Assembly (NCBI GenBank): GCA_963677505.2
Contig: CAXXWB010000032.1
Coordinates: forward strand, 1-57,849
DNA length: 57,849 nucleotides
Reading direction: 5' to 3'
Source of the DNA: JBGSUZ01 sp963677505
GTDB taxonomy: Bacteria > Bacillota > Clostridia > Peptostreptococcales > Acidaminobacteraceae
This document shows positions 7,611 through 16,518 of this stretch, one piece after another (the first letter of the stretch is position 1; each line of letters opens with the position of its first letter). Below the pieces are notes generated by a model, which saw only the letters and a list, made by a program, of their open reading frames with translations, was not told the DNA's origin and searched no databases. A program made the position numbers and the translations under genes.

Positions 7611-9008
7611 TTAAACTGGGTGAACCTGTTCTTCTTTTTTTAGGAGCGTTGAGTCAATTTTATACTTTTGAGCCTGTCTGAATTTAAAATACTCAATAGC
7701 AGGTTGTGGGAACAAAGTGTAGGTTAATACGTCTTCTGAAGCCTCAAAGTATTCGCCCATTTCTGCTGCCATTTTTTCCATCATTGGTTCTAATAAATCT
7801 GCTGGTCTACAAGTAACCACTTCTTCATCTCCAATAATTTTTCGGATGAGTTCTTCTTTCATTGGCACAGCCGACTTGCCATACATACCTTTCACATAGG
7901 CTTTTACTTCGTTTGGAACCATTTTGTAGCGCTCTCCTGTAATTACGTTAAGAACAGCTTGTGTCCCAATAATTTGACTTGTAGGCGTTACCAAAGGTGG
8001 GAATCCCATGTCTTCTCTTACTCTTGGCACTTCTTTTAATACCTCACCGTATTTATCAAGGGCATTTTGCATTTTCAGCTGTGATACTAAGTTTGAAAGC
8101 ATGCCGCCTGGAACTTGATAAACAAGGGTATTTATATCCATTCCTAAAATCTTAGGATCGAGTAGTCCTGATTCAAGTGCCTTCTCTCTAATAGGTGCAA
8201 AATGCTCGGTAATTGGATTAAGCTTTTCTAGTGAAATACCCGTGTCATAAGACGTGCCTTGAAGCGTTGCTACCATTGCTTCTGTGGCAGGCTGAGAGGT
8301 GCCAAGGGCAAATGGCGAAATGGCCGTATCAATAATATCTGCTCCCGCTTCTATGGCTTTCAAATAAGTCATATCTGCTAAACCACTTGTACAGTGAGAG
8401 TGAACCTCTACTGGTACTGAAATAGTTGATTTTAAACCCTTTACCAAATCGTATGCAGTGTAAGGTGTCAGCAACCCTGACATATCCTTAATACAGATGG
8501 AGTCTGCACCCATAGATACCATTTCTGAAGCTAATTTTACAAAAGTATCTATTGTGTGGACTGGGCTGATGGTGTAGGAAATTGCTGCTTGTGCATGCGC
8601 GCCTTCAGCTTTTGTTACTCGTATTGCCGTTTCTAAGTTTCTTAAGTCATTGAGGGCATCAAATATTCTAATAATATCAATGCCGTTAAAAACTGAGTGT
8701 TTGATAAATTCGGTCACCACATCGTCTGGATAATTTTTGTACCCAAGAAGATTTTGACCTCTTAAAAGCATTTGAAGCTTTGTATTTTTCACGTTCTTTC
8801 TAATAGTTCTAAGGCGTTCCCAAGGATTTTCGTTTAAGAATCTCAAAGAAGAATCAAATGTGGCACCACCCCACATTTCTAATGCGTGGTACCCTACTGC
8901 ATCCATTTGTTCCAAGATTGGAATCATATCTTCAGTTTTTAAACGTGTTGCTATAAGTGATTGATGTCCGTCTCTCAGAACCGTTTCAGTAATTTTAACT
9001 TGTCCCAT
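7611..9008 (-). CDS. oadA: Oxaloacetate decarboxylase alpha / pyruvate carboxylase subunit B
   Basis: Carboxyltransferase subunit that moves CO2 between biotin and pyruvate/oxaloacetate. With the start at the ATG 9008 (GGGGGG site upstream) it has 465 residues, the size of subunits without a biotinyl domain. The TIM-barrel motifs are present: TETVLRDGHQSL at the N-terminus, then ALEMWGGATFD, LLRGQNLLGY, SICIKDMSGLLTP and VEVHSHCTSGLADM, with metal-binding Asp and His-X-His. The conserved PxxxG-rich PGGMLSNL segment follows. No biotin carrier, beta or gamma subunit lies beside it, so partners must be elsewhere. A divergent Lrp-family regulator is immediately upstream and may control it. Confidence 0.88.
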   Translation of the reverse strand: MGQVKITETVLRDGHQSLIATRLKTEDMIPILEQMDAVGYHALEMWGGATFDSSLRFLNENPWERLRTIRKNVKNTKLQMLLRGQNLLGYKNYPDDVVTEFIKHSVFNGIDIIRIFDALNDLRNLETAIRVTKAEGAHAQAAISYTISPVHTIDTFVKLASEMVSMGADSICIKDMSGLLTPYTAYDLVKGLKSTISVPVEVHSHCTSGLADMTYLKAIEAGADIIDTAISPFALGTSQPATEAMVATLQGTSYDTGISLEKLNPITEHFAPIREKALESGLLDPKILGMDINTLVYQVPGGMLSNLVSQLKMQNALDKYGEVLKEVPRVREDMGFPPLVTPTSQIIGTQAVLNVITGERYKMVPNEVKAYVKGMYGKSAVPMKEELIRKIIGDEEVVTCRPADLLEPMMEKMAAEMGEYFEASEDVLTYTLFPQPAIEYFKFRQAQKYKIDSTLLKKEEQVHPV

Positions 9009-9160
9009 AAAAAGTCCCCCCATATCTTGCATTACCCTATGAGAAAAGTCTAACATTCACCCAAAAAAGTGTACAGGTTGGAAGAAAAGTGTTAATATTA
9101 GCTTAGTTTACTAAATAAAGAAATAGACATATTTAACCTAATATGCTGAGGAGGATTCAA

Positions 9161-9592
9161 GTGGATACGACAGACATTAAAATTCTCGAAATATTGCAAC
9201 ACAATGGTCGAATTTCTATGAAGGAACTTGGGAAGTTAGTTGCCCTTTCCCCACCGGCGGTTTCTGAAAGAGTGAAGCGACTTGAGGATCATGGCGTCAT
9301 TAAAGGCTACATTGCTGTAGTGGACCCTAAAAAATTAGGCAAGAAGGTTTTTGCTATTATTAATGTTTCTATGAAGGTTAGTAATCACAAGGCTTTCTTA
9401 AAATTAGCTGGGGAAGAAAATGCCATTGTTGAATGTCATCATTTAACGGGAGAAGATTGCATGAACATTAAGGTTCTGGTCTCCGATACCAACGAGCTAG
9501 AGCATCTTTTGGATAGAATCCAACAGGTTGGCAATACGAAAACAACTATCATTTTGTCTTCTCCTTTAGAATTTAAACCTATTCTACCGTAA
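9161..9592 (+). CDS. Lrp/AsnC family transcriptional regulator
   Basis: A 143-residue feast/famine regulator. The N-terminal winged helix-turn-helix is DTTDIKILEILQHNGRIS, then MKELGKLVALSPPAVSERVKRLED; the C-terminal RAM effector domain includes VAECHHLTGEDC-like residues (actual text IVECHHLTGEDCMNIKV). The start is GTG at 9161, because GAGGAGG lies eight bases upstream and family members begin at this point; an ATG at 9143 would put the ribosome site inside the gene. It is divergent from oadA and shares its 150-bp intergenic region, so oadA is the first target to test. Confidence 0.9.
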   Translation: MDTTDIKILEILQHNGRISMKELGKLVALSPPAVSERVKRLEDHGVIKGYIAVVDPKKLGKKVFAIINVSMKVSNHKAFLKLAGEENAIVECHHLTGEDCMNIKVLVSDTNELEHLLDRIQQVGNTKTTIILSSPLEFKPILP

Positions 9593-9630
9593 TTAGATGT
9601 CGTTAAATTGGTAATAAATATATTTATTTT

Positions 9631-9714
9631 GCCAAAGAGGCAAAGACCCGAGACGAAGAACAGCGTAGAGCCTATGAAAACAATTTGTTCATCTCATATG
9701 AATGAATTGTTTTC
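9631..9714 (+). promoter_or_regulatory. Structured leader before the hybrid sensor kinase
   Basis: A 17-bp imperfect hairpin (9676-9692 with 9698-9714, loop CTCAT) is preceded by GGCAAAG (9639) and AGCGTAGAGCC (9662), which close a GGC/GCC helix. The order GGCAAA...GCGNAGAGCC is loosely like a GEMM (cyclic dinucleotide) riboswitch core, but the tetraloop helix and the terminal receptor are not convincing. No U-run follows, so it is not a terminator. Confidence 0.35.
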
Positions 9715-9733
9715 GAAGCTAGAATAGAGGTTT

Positions 9734-11548
9734 ATGATGAAGTTGAATCAATCCATTATGATTATCCTAGCTACTGTGCTTCTGATCAGTTGCTTAGGAA
9801 CACCTGTTTACGCAAATTGTGTCTACCGAGATAACCCTTCAGATGTTGTTCCTCATATCCAAAATAATCTGGTTGTGATTGGCAGTCTAGACGACTATCC
9901 TATTATGTATGCCAATTTAGAGGGCGAGGCCTCAGGTCTTGCCGTTGACTTACTAAATGCCTTTGGAGATACCTATGGTTATCGAATGCGTTATGAACTC
10001 TATCCAACAGCAAAAGTTGATGCTATTTTTAAGGATCATGGGGATATTCGCTATATCAGCGCACCTTTGGACTCAACGGATGGTATTTCTAAACAACTGA
10101 CCTTTTACTACAAAGATTACAGCCTCTTTACACGAAATCAAATCCTTGGCTTAAATACGTCTTTTGAGAGAATTGCCCATCAACTTCAGTCTCAAAGGAA
10201 TGATGATGCTCTAATTGGCTACAAAGGTCAGGATAGTCACAAAACTTTTTTGCAGGAAAAACTGGATATTTTGCCATACAAAAACTATGATACATATGCT
10301 TCCCTTTTAAAAGACCTTAACGACGAAAAAATTGCATATGCCTTGATTCCAGATGATTTGGGACTAAAACTTCTCAAAGAGTTTAATTACAGACAAATAC
10401 AATGTTTGCATACAACCATATTTACAGAGTCTTCAAGCTTTGTTCTTTCAAACAAATCCAATTATCTTTACTACGACCTTAATCAATTCCTTTCTGGCCT
10501 TAAAGAAAATGGTCAGCGCAGCCAGATGATTTCTAAATGGTTTGACGACCAAAGTGAATCCAAACAAATGTCTCGATTGATCATAGGTTTTAATATTCTA
10601 GCGGTGCTTTTGATTATTTCAATTTTATTGATGGCTTATCGTAATTTTGTTATGCAAAAAATAATTGATGGGAAAACAGCTGAGATCATTGAGCAAACCC
10701 ATGTGAATGAACAACTATACAGCAAACTTCTAAAAAGGGAACAATATAAAAATAGCTATTTTCTCAACCTTTCTCATGAACTTAGAACACCTATAAGTGT
10801 TATTTTAAACGCAGCTCAGATGATTAGTAACAATAGCTACTTCAATAAAGATTCTGATGCAAGTGAATCTTCCGATTGTACAAAAGCACAGAAATATAAT
10901 GGGATTATTAAAAACAACTGTTATAGGCTGCTAAGGGTCATCACCAATCTTATTGATGTAAATCGTTTAGATACCAGTGATTTTTCACTCAGGCAACAAC
11001 CGTTAGACCTTGTTGACCTTCTCCATAAGCTCCGTCAACAATTAATGGACCAAGAATACATTCCTGCTGAATGTCTTACCATTGAAAGCAATGAGGAACC
11101 TGTCATTGTCATGGCCGACGCTTATGAACTTTCGAGGGTATTTTTGAACCTTATTTCAAATTCTTTAAAGTTTTGCGATCGAGAACCTGAAATAGTCATT
11201 CACATACAAAAGGAACAGGAATCCGTGGCTATCTCTTACCGAGATAACAGCACTGGTATCACTGAAGAAATGCTACCAGAACTGTTTACACGTTTTTACT
11301 TTGAATCCTCTGTGCTTATAAAAAAACACGAAGGCAGTGGCCTTGGCCTTTATCTGGTAAGAGAACTGCTCGCCATGCATAAAGGAAAAATTGAAGTCAT
11401 TACAAAACCTCATCATTTTTCTTATAAAATTACTTTGCCTCTTTCACCTACTAAACTGAGTGCGCCGTTAGATTTAGAATTTAAACTCGGTGATTTTAAT
11501 CAGCTCATGCGAATGGAATTCGCATCTATAGGAAAACGAAAATCTTAA
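9734..11548 (+). CDS. Sensor histidine kinase with extracytoplasmic solute-binding domain
   Basis: A 604-residue membrane sensor. A signal-like segment at residues 7-27 ends in PVYA. Residues 40-270 form a bacterial extracellular solute-binding (family 3) fold (NLVVIGSLDDYPIMYAN, ASGLAVDLLNAFG). One transmembrane helix lies at about 283-305, then a HisKA domain with NLSHELRTPISVILNA (phospho-His about 350) and an ATPase domain with NLISNSLKF and GSGLGLYLVREL. The G1 box reads DNSTGI rather than DxGxGI, a substitution in the nucleotide-binding loop. No response regulator adjoins it, so it is an orphan; convergent cysE follows 13 bp later. The ligand is unknown, though an amino acid or related polar solute is typical for the fold. 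Confidence 0.88.
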   Translation: MMKLNQSIMIILATVLLISCLGTPVYANCVYRDNPSDVVPHIQNNLVVIGSLDDYPIMYANLEGEASGLAVDLLNAFGDTYGYRMRYELYPTAKVDAIFKDHGDIRYISAPLDSTDGISKQLTFYYKDYSLFTRNQILGLNTSFERIAHQLQSQRNDDALIGYKGQDSHKTFLQEKLDILPYKNYDTYASLLKDLNDEKIAYALIPDDLGLKLLKEFNYRQIQCLHTTIFTESSSFVLSNKSNYLYYDLNQFLSGLKENGQRSQMISKWFDDQSESKQMSRLIIGFNILAVLLIISILLMAYRNFVMQKIIDGKTAEIIEQTHVNEQLYSKLLKREQYKNSYFLNLSHELRTPISVILNAAQMISNNSYFNKDSDASESSDCTKAQKYNGIIKNNCYRLLRVITNLIDVNRLDTSDFSLRQQPLDLVDLLHKLRQQLMDQEYIPAECLTIESNEEPVIVMADAYELSRVFLNLISNSLKFCDREPEIVIHIQKEQESVAISYRDNSTGITEEMLPELFTRFYFESSVLIKKHEGSGLGLYLVRELLAMHKGKIEVITKPHHFSYKITLPLSPTKLSAPLDLEFKLGDFNQLMRMEFASIGKRKS

Positions 11549-11561
11549 CTCTCATAAATGT

Positions 11562-12140
11562 TTAAATGACCATGTTGTTGTATATTTTTTTATTCTTATA
11601 ATCTTCAATTTCAACCACTGCTTTTCTAAGCACAGGCTTAGCAGGTATACCTACCGCAGTGGTATTTTCTTTGACATCTTCAAGAACTACACTGTTTGCC
11701 CCTATTTTGCTATAATCTGAGATTTCTATTGGACCTAAAACCTTGGCACCAGACCCTACAACGACATAGTTGCCAAGGGTAGGATGCCTTTTTCCCTGAT
11801 CTTTACCTGTTCCGCCTAAAGTAACTCCTTGATAGAGAGTCACATAATCCCCTATTTCTGATGTTTCTCCAATAACTACACCCATGCCATGGTCAATGAA
11901 TAACGCCTTCCCAATAGTTGCTCCAGGGTGTATTTCAATGCCTGTAAAGAATCTTGAGGTTTGAGAAATCAGCCTTGCAAGAAAATACCGATGGTGTCTA
12001 TGGAGCCAGTTAGAGATTCTATATGCCCCTACAGCATGAACCGATGGGTATAAAAGCAGGACTTCTAAATAGCTTTTTGCAGCTGGGTCCCGTTCTTTAA
12101 TACTATCTAAATGTCCTTTGATTGATTTAAAAAGTTTCAT
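11562..12140 (-). CDS. cysE: Serine O-acetyltransferase
   Basis: Acetylates L-serine with acetyl-CoA to O-acetylserine, the first step of cysteine synthesis. It has 192 residues from the ATG at 12140 (GGAGG site eight bases upstream), the short clostridial form. The left-handed beta-helix hexapeptide repeats are plain: IHPGATIGKALFIDHGMG, then VVIGETSEIGDYVTLYQG and VTLGGTGKDQGKRHPTLG. The conserved His and Asp of the active site are in FIDHG. It lies 46 bp downstream of cysK in one transcription unit under the T-box leader at 13152-13430. Confidence 0.94.
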   Translation of the reverse strand: MKLFKSIKGHLDSIKERDPAAKSYLEVLLLYPSVHAVGAYRISNWLHRHHRYFLARLISQTSRFFTGIEIHPGATIGKALFIDHGMGVVIGETSEIGDYVTLYQGVTLGGTGKDQGKRHPTLGNYVVVGSGAKVLGPIEISDYSKIGANSVVLEDVKENTTAVGIPAKPVLRKAVVEIEDYKNKKIYNNMVI

Positions 12141-12186
12141 TTGAGCCTCCAATCTATTAATACCCAATTAAGTCCAAATGTCTCAC

Positions 12187-13101
12187 TTAAGCCCCAAACA
12201 CGCCCATGGACATGTATTTATCGCCGCCGTCTGGTGCCACCGTTAAGACTTTGCTACCTCTTGGCATGTGTTTTGCAATTTCAATTGCCATGAAAACATT
12301 AGCACTGGCTGAAATTCCTAAGAATAGCCCTTCTTCTACCACCAATCTCTGAGCCATTTTAAAGGCTTCTTCATCTTCTACTACTTTGACTAGGTCTACA
12401 ACAGCATCTTTATAAAGTTCTGTAATGAAACCAGCACCAATGCCTTGAATTTTATGTGCCCCTGGTTGATTCCCACTGATAACAGCTGATTTTGCAGGTT
12501 CAACTGCGATTACTTGAATATTTTCAAAGTGTTCCTTTAAACGCCTTCCCACTCCAGAAATAGTGCCGCCTGTGCCCACACCTGCTACAAAAGCGTCTAG
12601 TTTATCAAAGTCCTTAATAATTTCTTCTGCAGTCACTTCATAGTGAATTTTGCTGTTGTTTTTATTGCTAAACTGTTGGGGTACAAAATAGTTGGCGTTG
12701 CTTTTTTGAAGTTCGTCGGCATAATCAATTGCTCCTTTCATGCCCTTTGAACCTTCTGTTAGAATCAGTTCAGCACCATATGCTTTGATGATATTGCGCC
12801 TTTCAACACTCATGGTCTCAGGCATAACAATAACGACTTTATAGCCTTTTAAACTTCCAATCATAGCAAGACCAATGCCTGTATTACCGCTGGTTGGTTC
12901 TAAAATCGTCATTCCTGGTTTTAATACGCCTTCTTTTTCAGCCTCTTGAATCATGCTGAGGGCTGCTCTATCTTTAATGCTTCCCCCAGGATTTTTTCCT
13001 TCCAGTTTGATATATACGTCGGCACCCTTAGGGTCTGCAATACTATTAAGTTTCAAAACTGGTGTGTTTCCAATCATTTCGAGTAAGTTGTTATAAATCA
13101 T
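12187..13101 (-). CDS. cysK: Cysteine synthase A (O-acetylserine sulfhydrylase)
   Basis: PLP enzyme that makes cysteine from O-acetylserine and sulfide. It has 304 residues, the normal length. The PLP lysine lies in NPGGSIKDRAAL, the substrate loop is PTSGNTGIGLAM, the phosphate cradle is GVGTGGTISGVGR, and the C-terminus has APDGGDKYMS. The ATG at 13101 follows AAGGAGAG. It is first in the cysK-cysE operon. Expression should rise when uncharged tRNA-Cys builds up, through the T-box leader that begins about 330 bp upstream. Confidence 0.96.
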   Translation of the reverse strand: MIYNNLLEMIGNTPVLKLNSIADPKGADVYIKLEGKNPGGSIKDRAALSMIQEAEKEGVLKPGMTILEPTSGNTGIGLAMIGSLKGYKVVIVMPETMSVERRNIIKAYGAELILTEGSKGMKGAIDYADELQKSNANYFVPQQFSNKNNSKIHYEVTAEEIIKDFDKLDAFVAGVGTGGTISGVGRRLKEHFENIQVIAVEPAKSAVISGNQPGAHKIQGIGAGFITELYKDAVVDLVKVVEDEEAFKMAQRLVVEEGLFLGISASANVFMAIEIAKHMPRGSKVLTVAPDGGDKYMSMGVFGA

Positions 13102-13151
13102 CTTATTCTCTCCTTTTCAATGTGTAAGGTTTGTTTGCTACTTAAAGACAC

Positions 13152-13430
13152 AAAAAAAGCCCCGTCTCTTATATACATAAGAGACGAAGCTTGTACTCCG
13201 CGGTTCCACTCTAATTGATCTTTCGATCCAACTTTTTGACACTACCATGTCTCATCTCTATAACGGGAGATCCCGATGCAGCCTACTTGATTCGGTGCAT
13301 TGCTCGGAAGGGCACTTCATTTGAACACACGTAAGGGATTCTCACCAACACCCTCTCTCTTGGACGCATCTTTCAGACTACTTTCCTTCGTCACCGCATT
13401 TCCTACTTAATTTGTCAGATTTAACTTAAG
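13152..13430 (-). promoter_or_regulatory. T-box leader of cysK-cysE, probable Cys specifier
   Basis: On the minus strand the conserved AGAGTGGAACCGCGG T-box lies at about 13198-13213, followed by a terminator (stem 13163-13170 with 13179-13186, then a T-run at 13152-13158). Upstream are the Stem I features AGAGAGAGGGTG and GGTGAGAATCCC. A TGC triplet in the context GAAGTGCCC is the best specifier candidate, which matches tRNA-Cys and the cysteine genes it controls. The element is transcriptional: uncharged tRNA-Cys should favour the antiterminator. Confidence 0.9.
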
Positions 13431-13433
13431 CTC

Positions 13434-13462
13434 ATTCTATCAGCCAAATTATCATCCGTCAA
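13434..13462 (-). promoter_or_regulatory. Promoter of the cysK T-box transcript
   Basis: On the minus strand TTGACG, a 17-base spacer, then TAGAAT; transcription would start near 13427, just upstream of Stem I of the T-box. Confidence 0.75.
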
Positions 13463-13490
13463 TACTATTTATAATATTTTTTTGAAATGA

Positions 13491-14432
13491 TTACAATGCC
13501 CAAGGCGCGCGGTTAATCCTATCAATTAAGAAAGCAATAAAGCCTTCTACATCAACTTCAAGCCCCACATGAACATTAGGTTCTTTCTTCCAGCGATGTT
13601 CAAAATCGCATACGGTTTGTCCATCACAATATTGACTTTGAGTCTCAACCCCTACAAATAAGTGCTCTGTTTTTACAAACTCAGGTGCTATTGTCATAGT
13701 CACTGCAAGGGGGTCATGCATGGAACAGCCGTATATGCCATTGGCTTTAAAATAGCGCTCCATGTAATCATTGGTAACATTCATGACAAATTCTGCAATA
13801 GGAGAATCTTTCCTTAAGCCACTAAAATGTTCTCTTCTCAAAAGGGATTTTTTTGTCACATCCAGCCCAATCATGGTAACCTTCATGCCAGACTGAAAAA
13901 CGATTTCAGCTGCTTCAGGGTCTATGGCAATATTAAATTCTGCCGAAGGAGACTCATTGCCTTTTTCTTTTACTGCGCCGCCCATCACGATAATTTCTTT
14001 GAATTGTAACTTCAGTTCAGGATACCTGTCCAAGGCAATTGCCAAGTTTGTTTGGGGCCCTGTCATAACTAAGGTCACTTCCCCAGGGTACTTTAAAACC
14101 ATTTCTTGATAGAAAGTCCATGCTTCTTTTTTCTCATCATGACTCACTTCAATATTTTCAAGTTGCCCCGCCATGCCTGATGCCCCATGAATTTCAACTG
14201 CATAACGGATTTTTCTTTTCAGTGGTGACTCGGCACCTTTGTATACCTTAATTTGGTCCATACCCAACATTTTTAGTACCCGTTGGGTATTTTTAGTCGC
14301 CGATTCTAAATCAATGTTGCCTGACACTGTTGTTATTCCCAACAAGTCAATTTCAGGAGCTGTTGCCGCTAAAATTATGCCTATAGCATCATCAATGCCT
14401 GTATCTACATCCAAAATAACTTTTTTCTTCAT
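13491..14432 (-). CDS. Inosine/uridine-preferring nucleoside hydrolase family protein
   Basis: Hydrolyses the N-glycosidic bond of ribonucleosides to base and ribose in salvage. It has 313 residues, the family length. The Ca2+-binding signature DVDTGIDDAIGIILA is at the N-terminus. Other family blocks are GITTVSGNIDLESAT, MTGPQTNLAIAL, EIIVMGGAVKEKGN, AEFNIAIDPEAAEIVF and the late catalytic CSMHDPLAVTMTI. The ATG follows an AGAGGTG site. It lies alone between the cysK leader and the GGDEF locus. Substrate preference cannot be read from sequence. Confidence 0.92.
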   Translation of the reverse strand: MKKKVILDVDTGIDDAIGIILAATAPEIDLLGITTVSGNIDLESATKNTQRVLKMLGMDQIKVYKGAESPLKRKIRYAVEIHGASGMAGQLENIEVSHDEKKEAWTFYQEMVLKYPGEVTLVMTGPQTNLAIALDRYPELKLQFKEIIVMGGAVKEKGNESPSAEFNIAIDPEAAEIVFQSGMKVTMIGLDVTKKSLLRREHFSGLRKDSPIAEFVMNVTNDYMERYFKANGIYGCSMHDPLAVTMTIAPEFVKTEHLFVGVETQSQYCDGQTVCDFEHRWKKEPNVHVGLEVDVEGFIAFLIDRINRAPWAL

Positions 14433-14472
14433 TTTACACCTCTGTCATTATCATTTATTTATGAGTTAACAA

Positions 14473-16452
14473 TTACAGCGTTATCTTTTTTTCATGCATC
14501 TTTTTCATAATGCTGGCGAAAAGTTCTTCTGTATTTTTACCTTCATTTGGGAATTTACATTGTACAGTTTCCAAATGGTATTGGATACCATACTCCATAG
14601 ACTCAATTTCACAACAATTGGCAACAAATTGTTTAAGTTGCTCTTCCACAGATTTGCTCATCTATTTCACCGCCAAGTACTACAGCAAACTCATCTCCAG
14701 ATATTTCTTGCAATAAAAGAACCTTCAAAAGTTTTCTTTAAGCGATTGGATAAATCTTTAAGCACCTGATCACCTTGAAGATAGCCGTACATTTCATTGG
14801 TCTTTTTAAAATCAACAATATCCATGTAGATAACTCTGCCCCACAAGTGGTTGCTAAAATACCGATCTAGCTCTCGTTCAAAGTTTCTTCTATTGGCCAA
14901 ACCAGTTATTTGATCAAAGTAAGCCATTTTTAAGATTTGATCTTCATTGTTCTTCTGCTCGGTAACGTCTAAATGGGACCCTGCAAAGGTAACCATTTCT
15001 CCAAAGGTATCAAATTCAGCCTTTCCTCTACTTTGAATCAGCCTATAAGCGCCATTAATATCTTGCACACGATAAACTTCATTAAAATAAGGCGTCTCTT
15101 TATTTAAATGTCTTTCAATGCCCTTTGTAAAGCGACCTCTATCCTCTGGGTGAATTCGTTCTACCCAATCTGATAAGAGAACGGAAGAGGCATTTTCAAA
15201 GAAATTTCTAAACCATTTGCTTGAGAAAAAATACCAGTCTGCTTTCTGTATTGATTTCCCATAGACCTTCATTAGAAGCATCAAATACCAACTTATACCG
15301 TCGCTCACTCATAGCAATTTGATCTCTGTTTCGAATGAGTTCATCATACTGATCCTGTAAAGTTTCTTCTGACGCACTGAGTTCTTCATATAGCGCAGTC
15401 ATCTCTTCTCGAGAGCCTCTAATACTGCTGGACATTTGATTAAATTGGCGCATCATAAGGGCAATTTCATCGTTTCCTTTATCCGATACTACAACCTCAT
15501 ACTCACCCTCTTCAGTCTTTTTCATGGCTTCAATTAGGCGGTATATTGGACGGGTTAATCGATCAGAGAAAAATATGATAACGACTAATGTAATGAGTGC
15601 GAAGATTAAAGATATTTTTTGTACATTCTCCATTTGCTTCTGTATTAAAGTATTGATTTCATTGCGATTAATCACCGTAATAACAAAGAGATGGTCCGTT
15701 ATTTTTTGCGCACGAAAGTTATAATGCTCTCCAGTAAAAGATTCTGCTTCAAGGGCTTTGTTAATGCCCTCATCTAAATACTTAGTGTATCTAATATTCA
15801 GACCTTCAAAGCTAGGGTTGCTGTGAAGTAGAATTTCACCTAAATCGTCAATGACAAATATTTCACCCATGGCCCCAAGCGACTCTGCCTTCAATACATC
15901 TCGCATATTGCTCATGCCGATGTCAATGCCCACGACACCCTCTTTATTTTTAAACTTATAATATTTAGACACAGTCAGTACCAGTTGTTTTGAACCTTGA
16001 TCAATGTAAGGACCAAACCAAATGCTCTTTCCTTTTTCCAAGATTGCCATCTGATACCAACTTCTTAGCCTTGGGTCATACCCTGCAGGTAAGATATCAT
16101 CAGGGTAAAGGTACATTTCGCCTTCAGCTGTACCCACGTAACAATTTGGTGTCACTCCAGAACTTTCCTGAAGGATTCTTACCAATTGTTGCATATCCCC
16201 TTTGACAATCTTCATATTTTCATCGTAAATGTACTGGACATTATTGGCCAAGCTGTTGATATTTCTCTCATTGCTGGTGAGTAAATCTTGCACATATCTC
16301 AGTATGGACTGGGTTGCAAATTCAGCTTCTCTATCATACTTTTCGACGACCATGACTTCAAGCTTATCCACAATAATTTGATTGATAACGATTTGAGGCA
16401 GCAAAGAAACTCCAAGAAGTATAATGAGCAACTTATAGCGAATCTTAAACAT
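14473..16452 (-). pseudogene. Diguanylate cyclase (dCache-HAMP-PAS-GGDEF), three frameshifts
   Basis: Membrane sensor that should make c-di-GMP. In order: an N-terminal transmembrane helix; a dCache domain (residues 35-270; LRSWYQMAILEKGKSIWFGP, VVGIDIGMSN); a second helix; HAMP; a coiled coil; a PAS domain (WVERIHPEDRGRF, GSHLDVTEQ); and GGDEF (DQITGLANRRNFE, then SGDEFAVVLGG). The frame breaks at about 15243, 14704 and between 14661 and 14680. In each case removing one base restores the family sequence (for example AGAAATATC to AGAATATC restores RISGDEF). The part after SGDEF is short and divergent. It has a good GGAGG start at 16452. It may be an intact gene damaged by sequence error. Confidence 0.75.
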
Positions 16453-16518
16453 AATAGGCCTCCAATCACTTGCTTAAATGAGAGAAATTTCATAAGAGTT
16501 ATATACCCAATTAGCCAT

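Noticed and set aside
9639..9672. Firm call of a c-di-GMP-I riboswitch
   Set aside because: GGCAAA and GAGCC are placed as in GEMM, but the first tetraloop helix does not form and the terminal receptor is missing. Kept only as a low-confidence leader.
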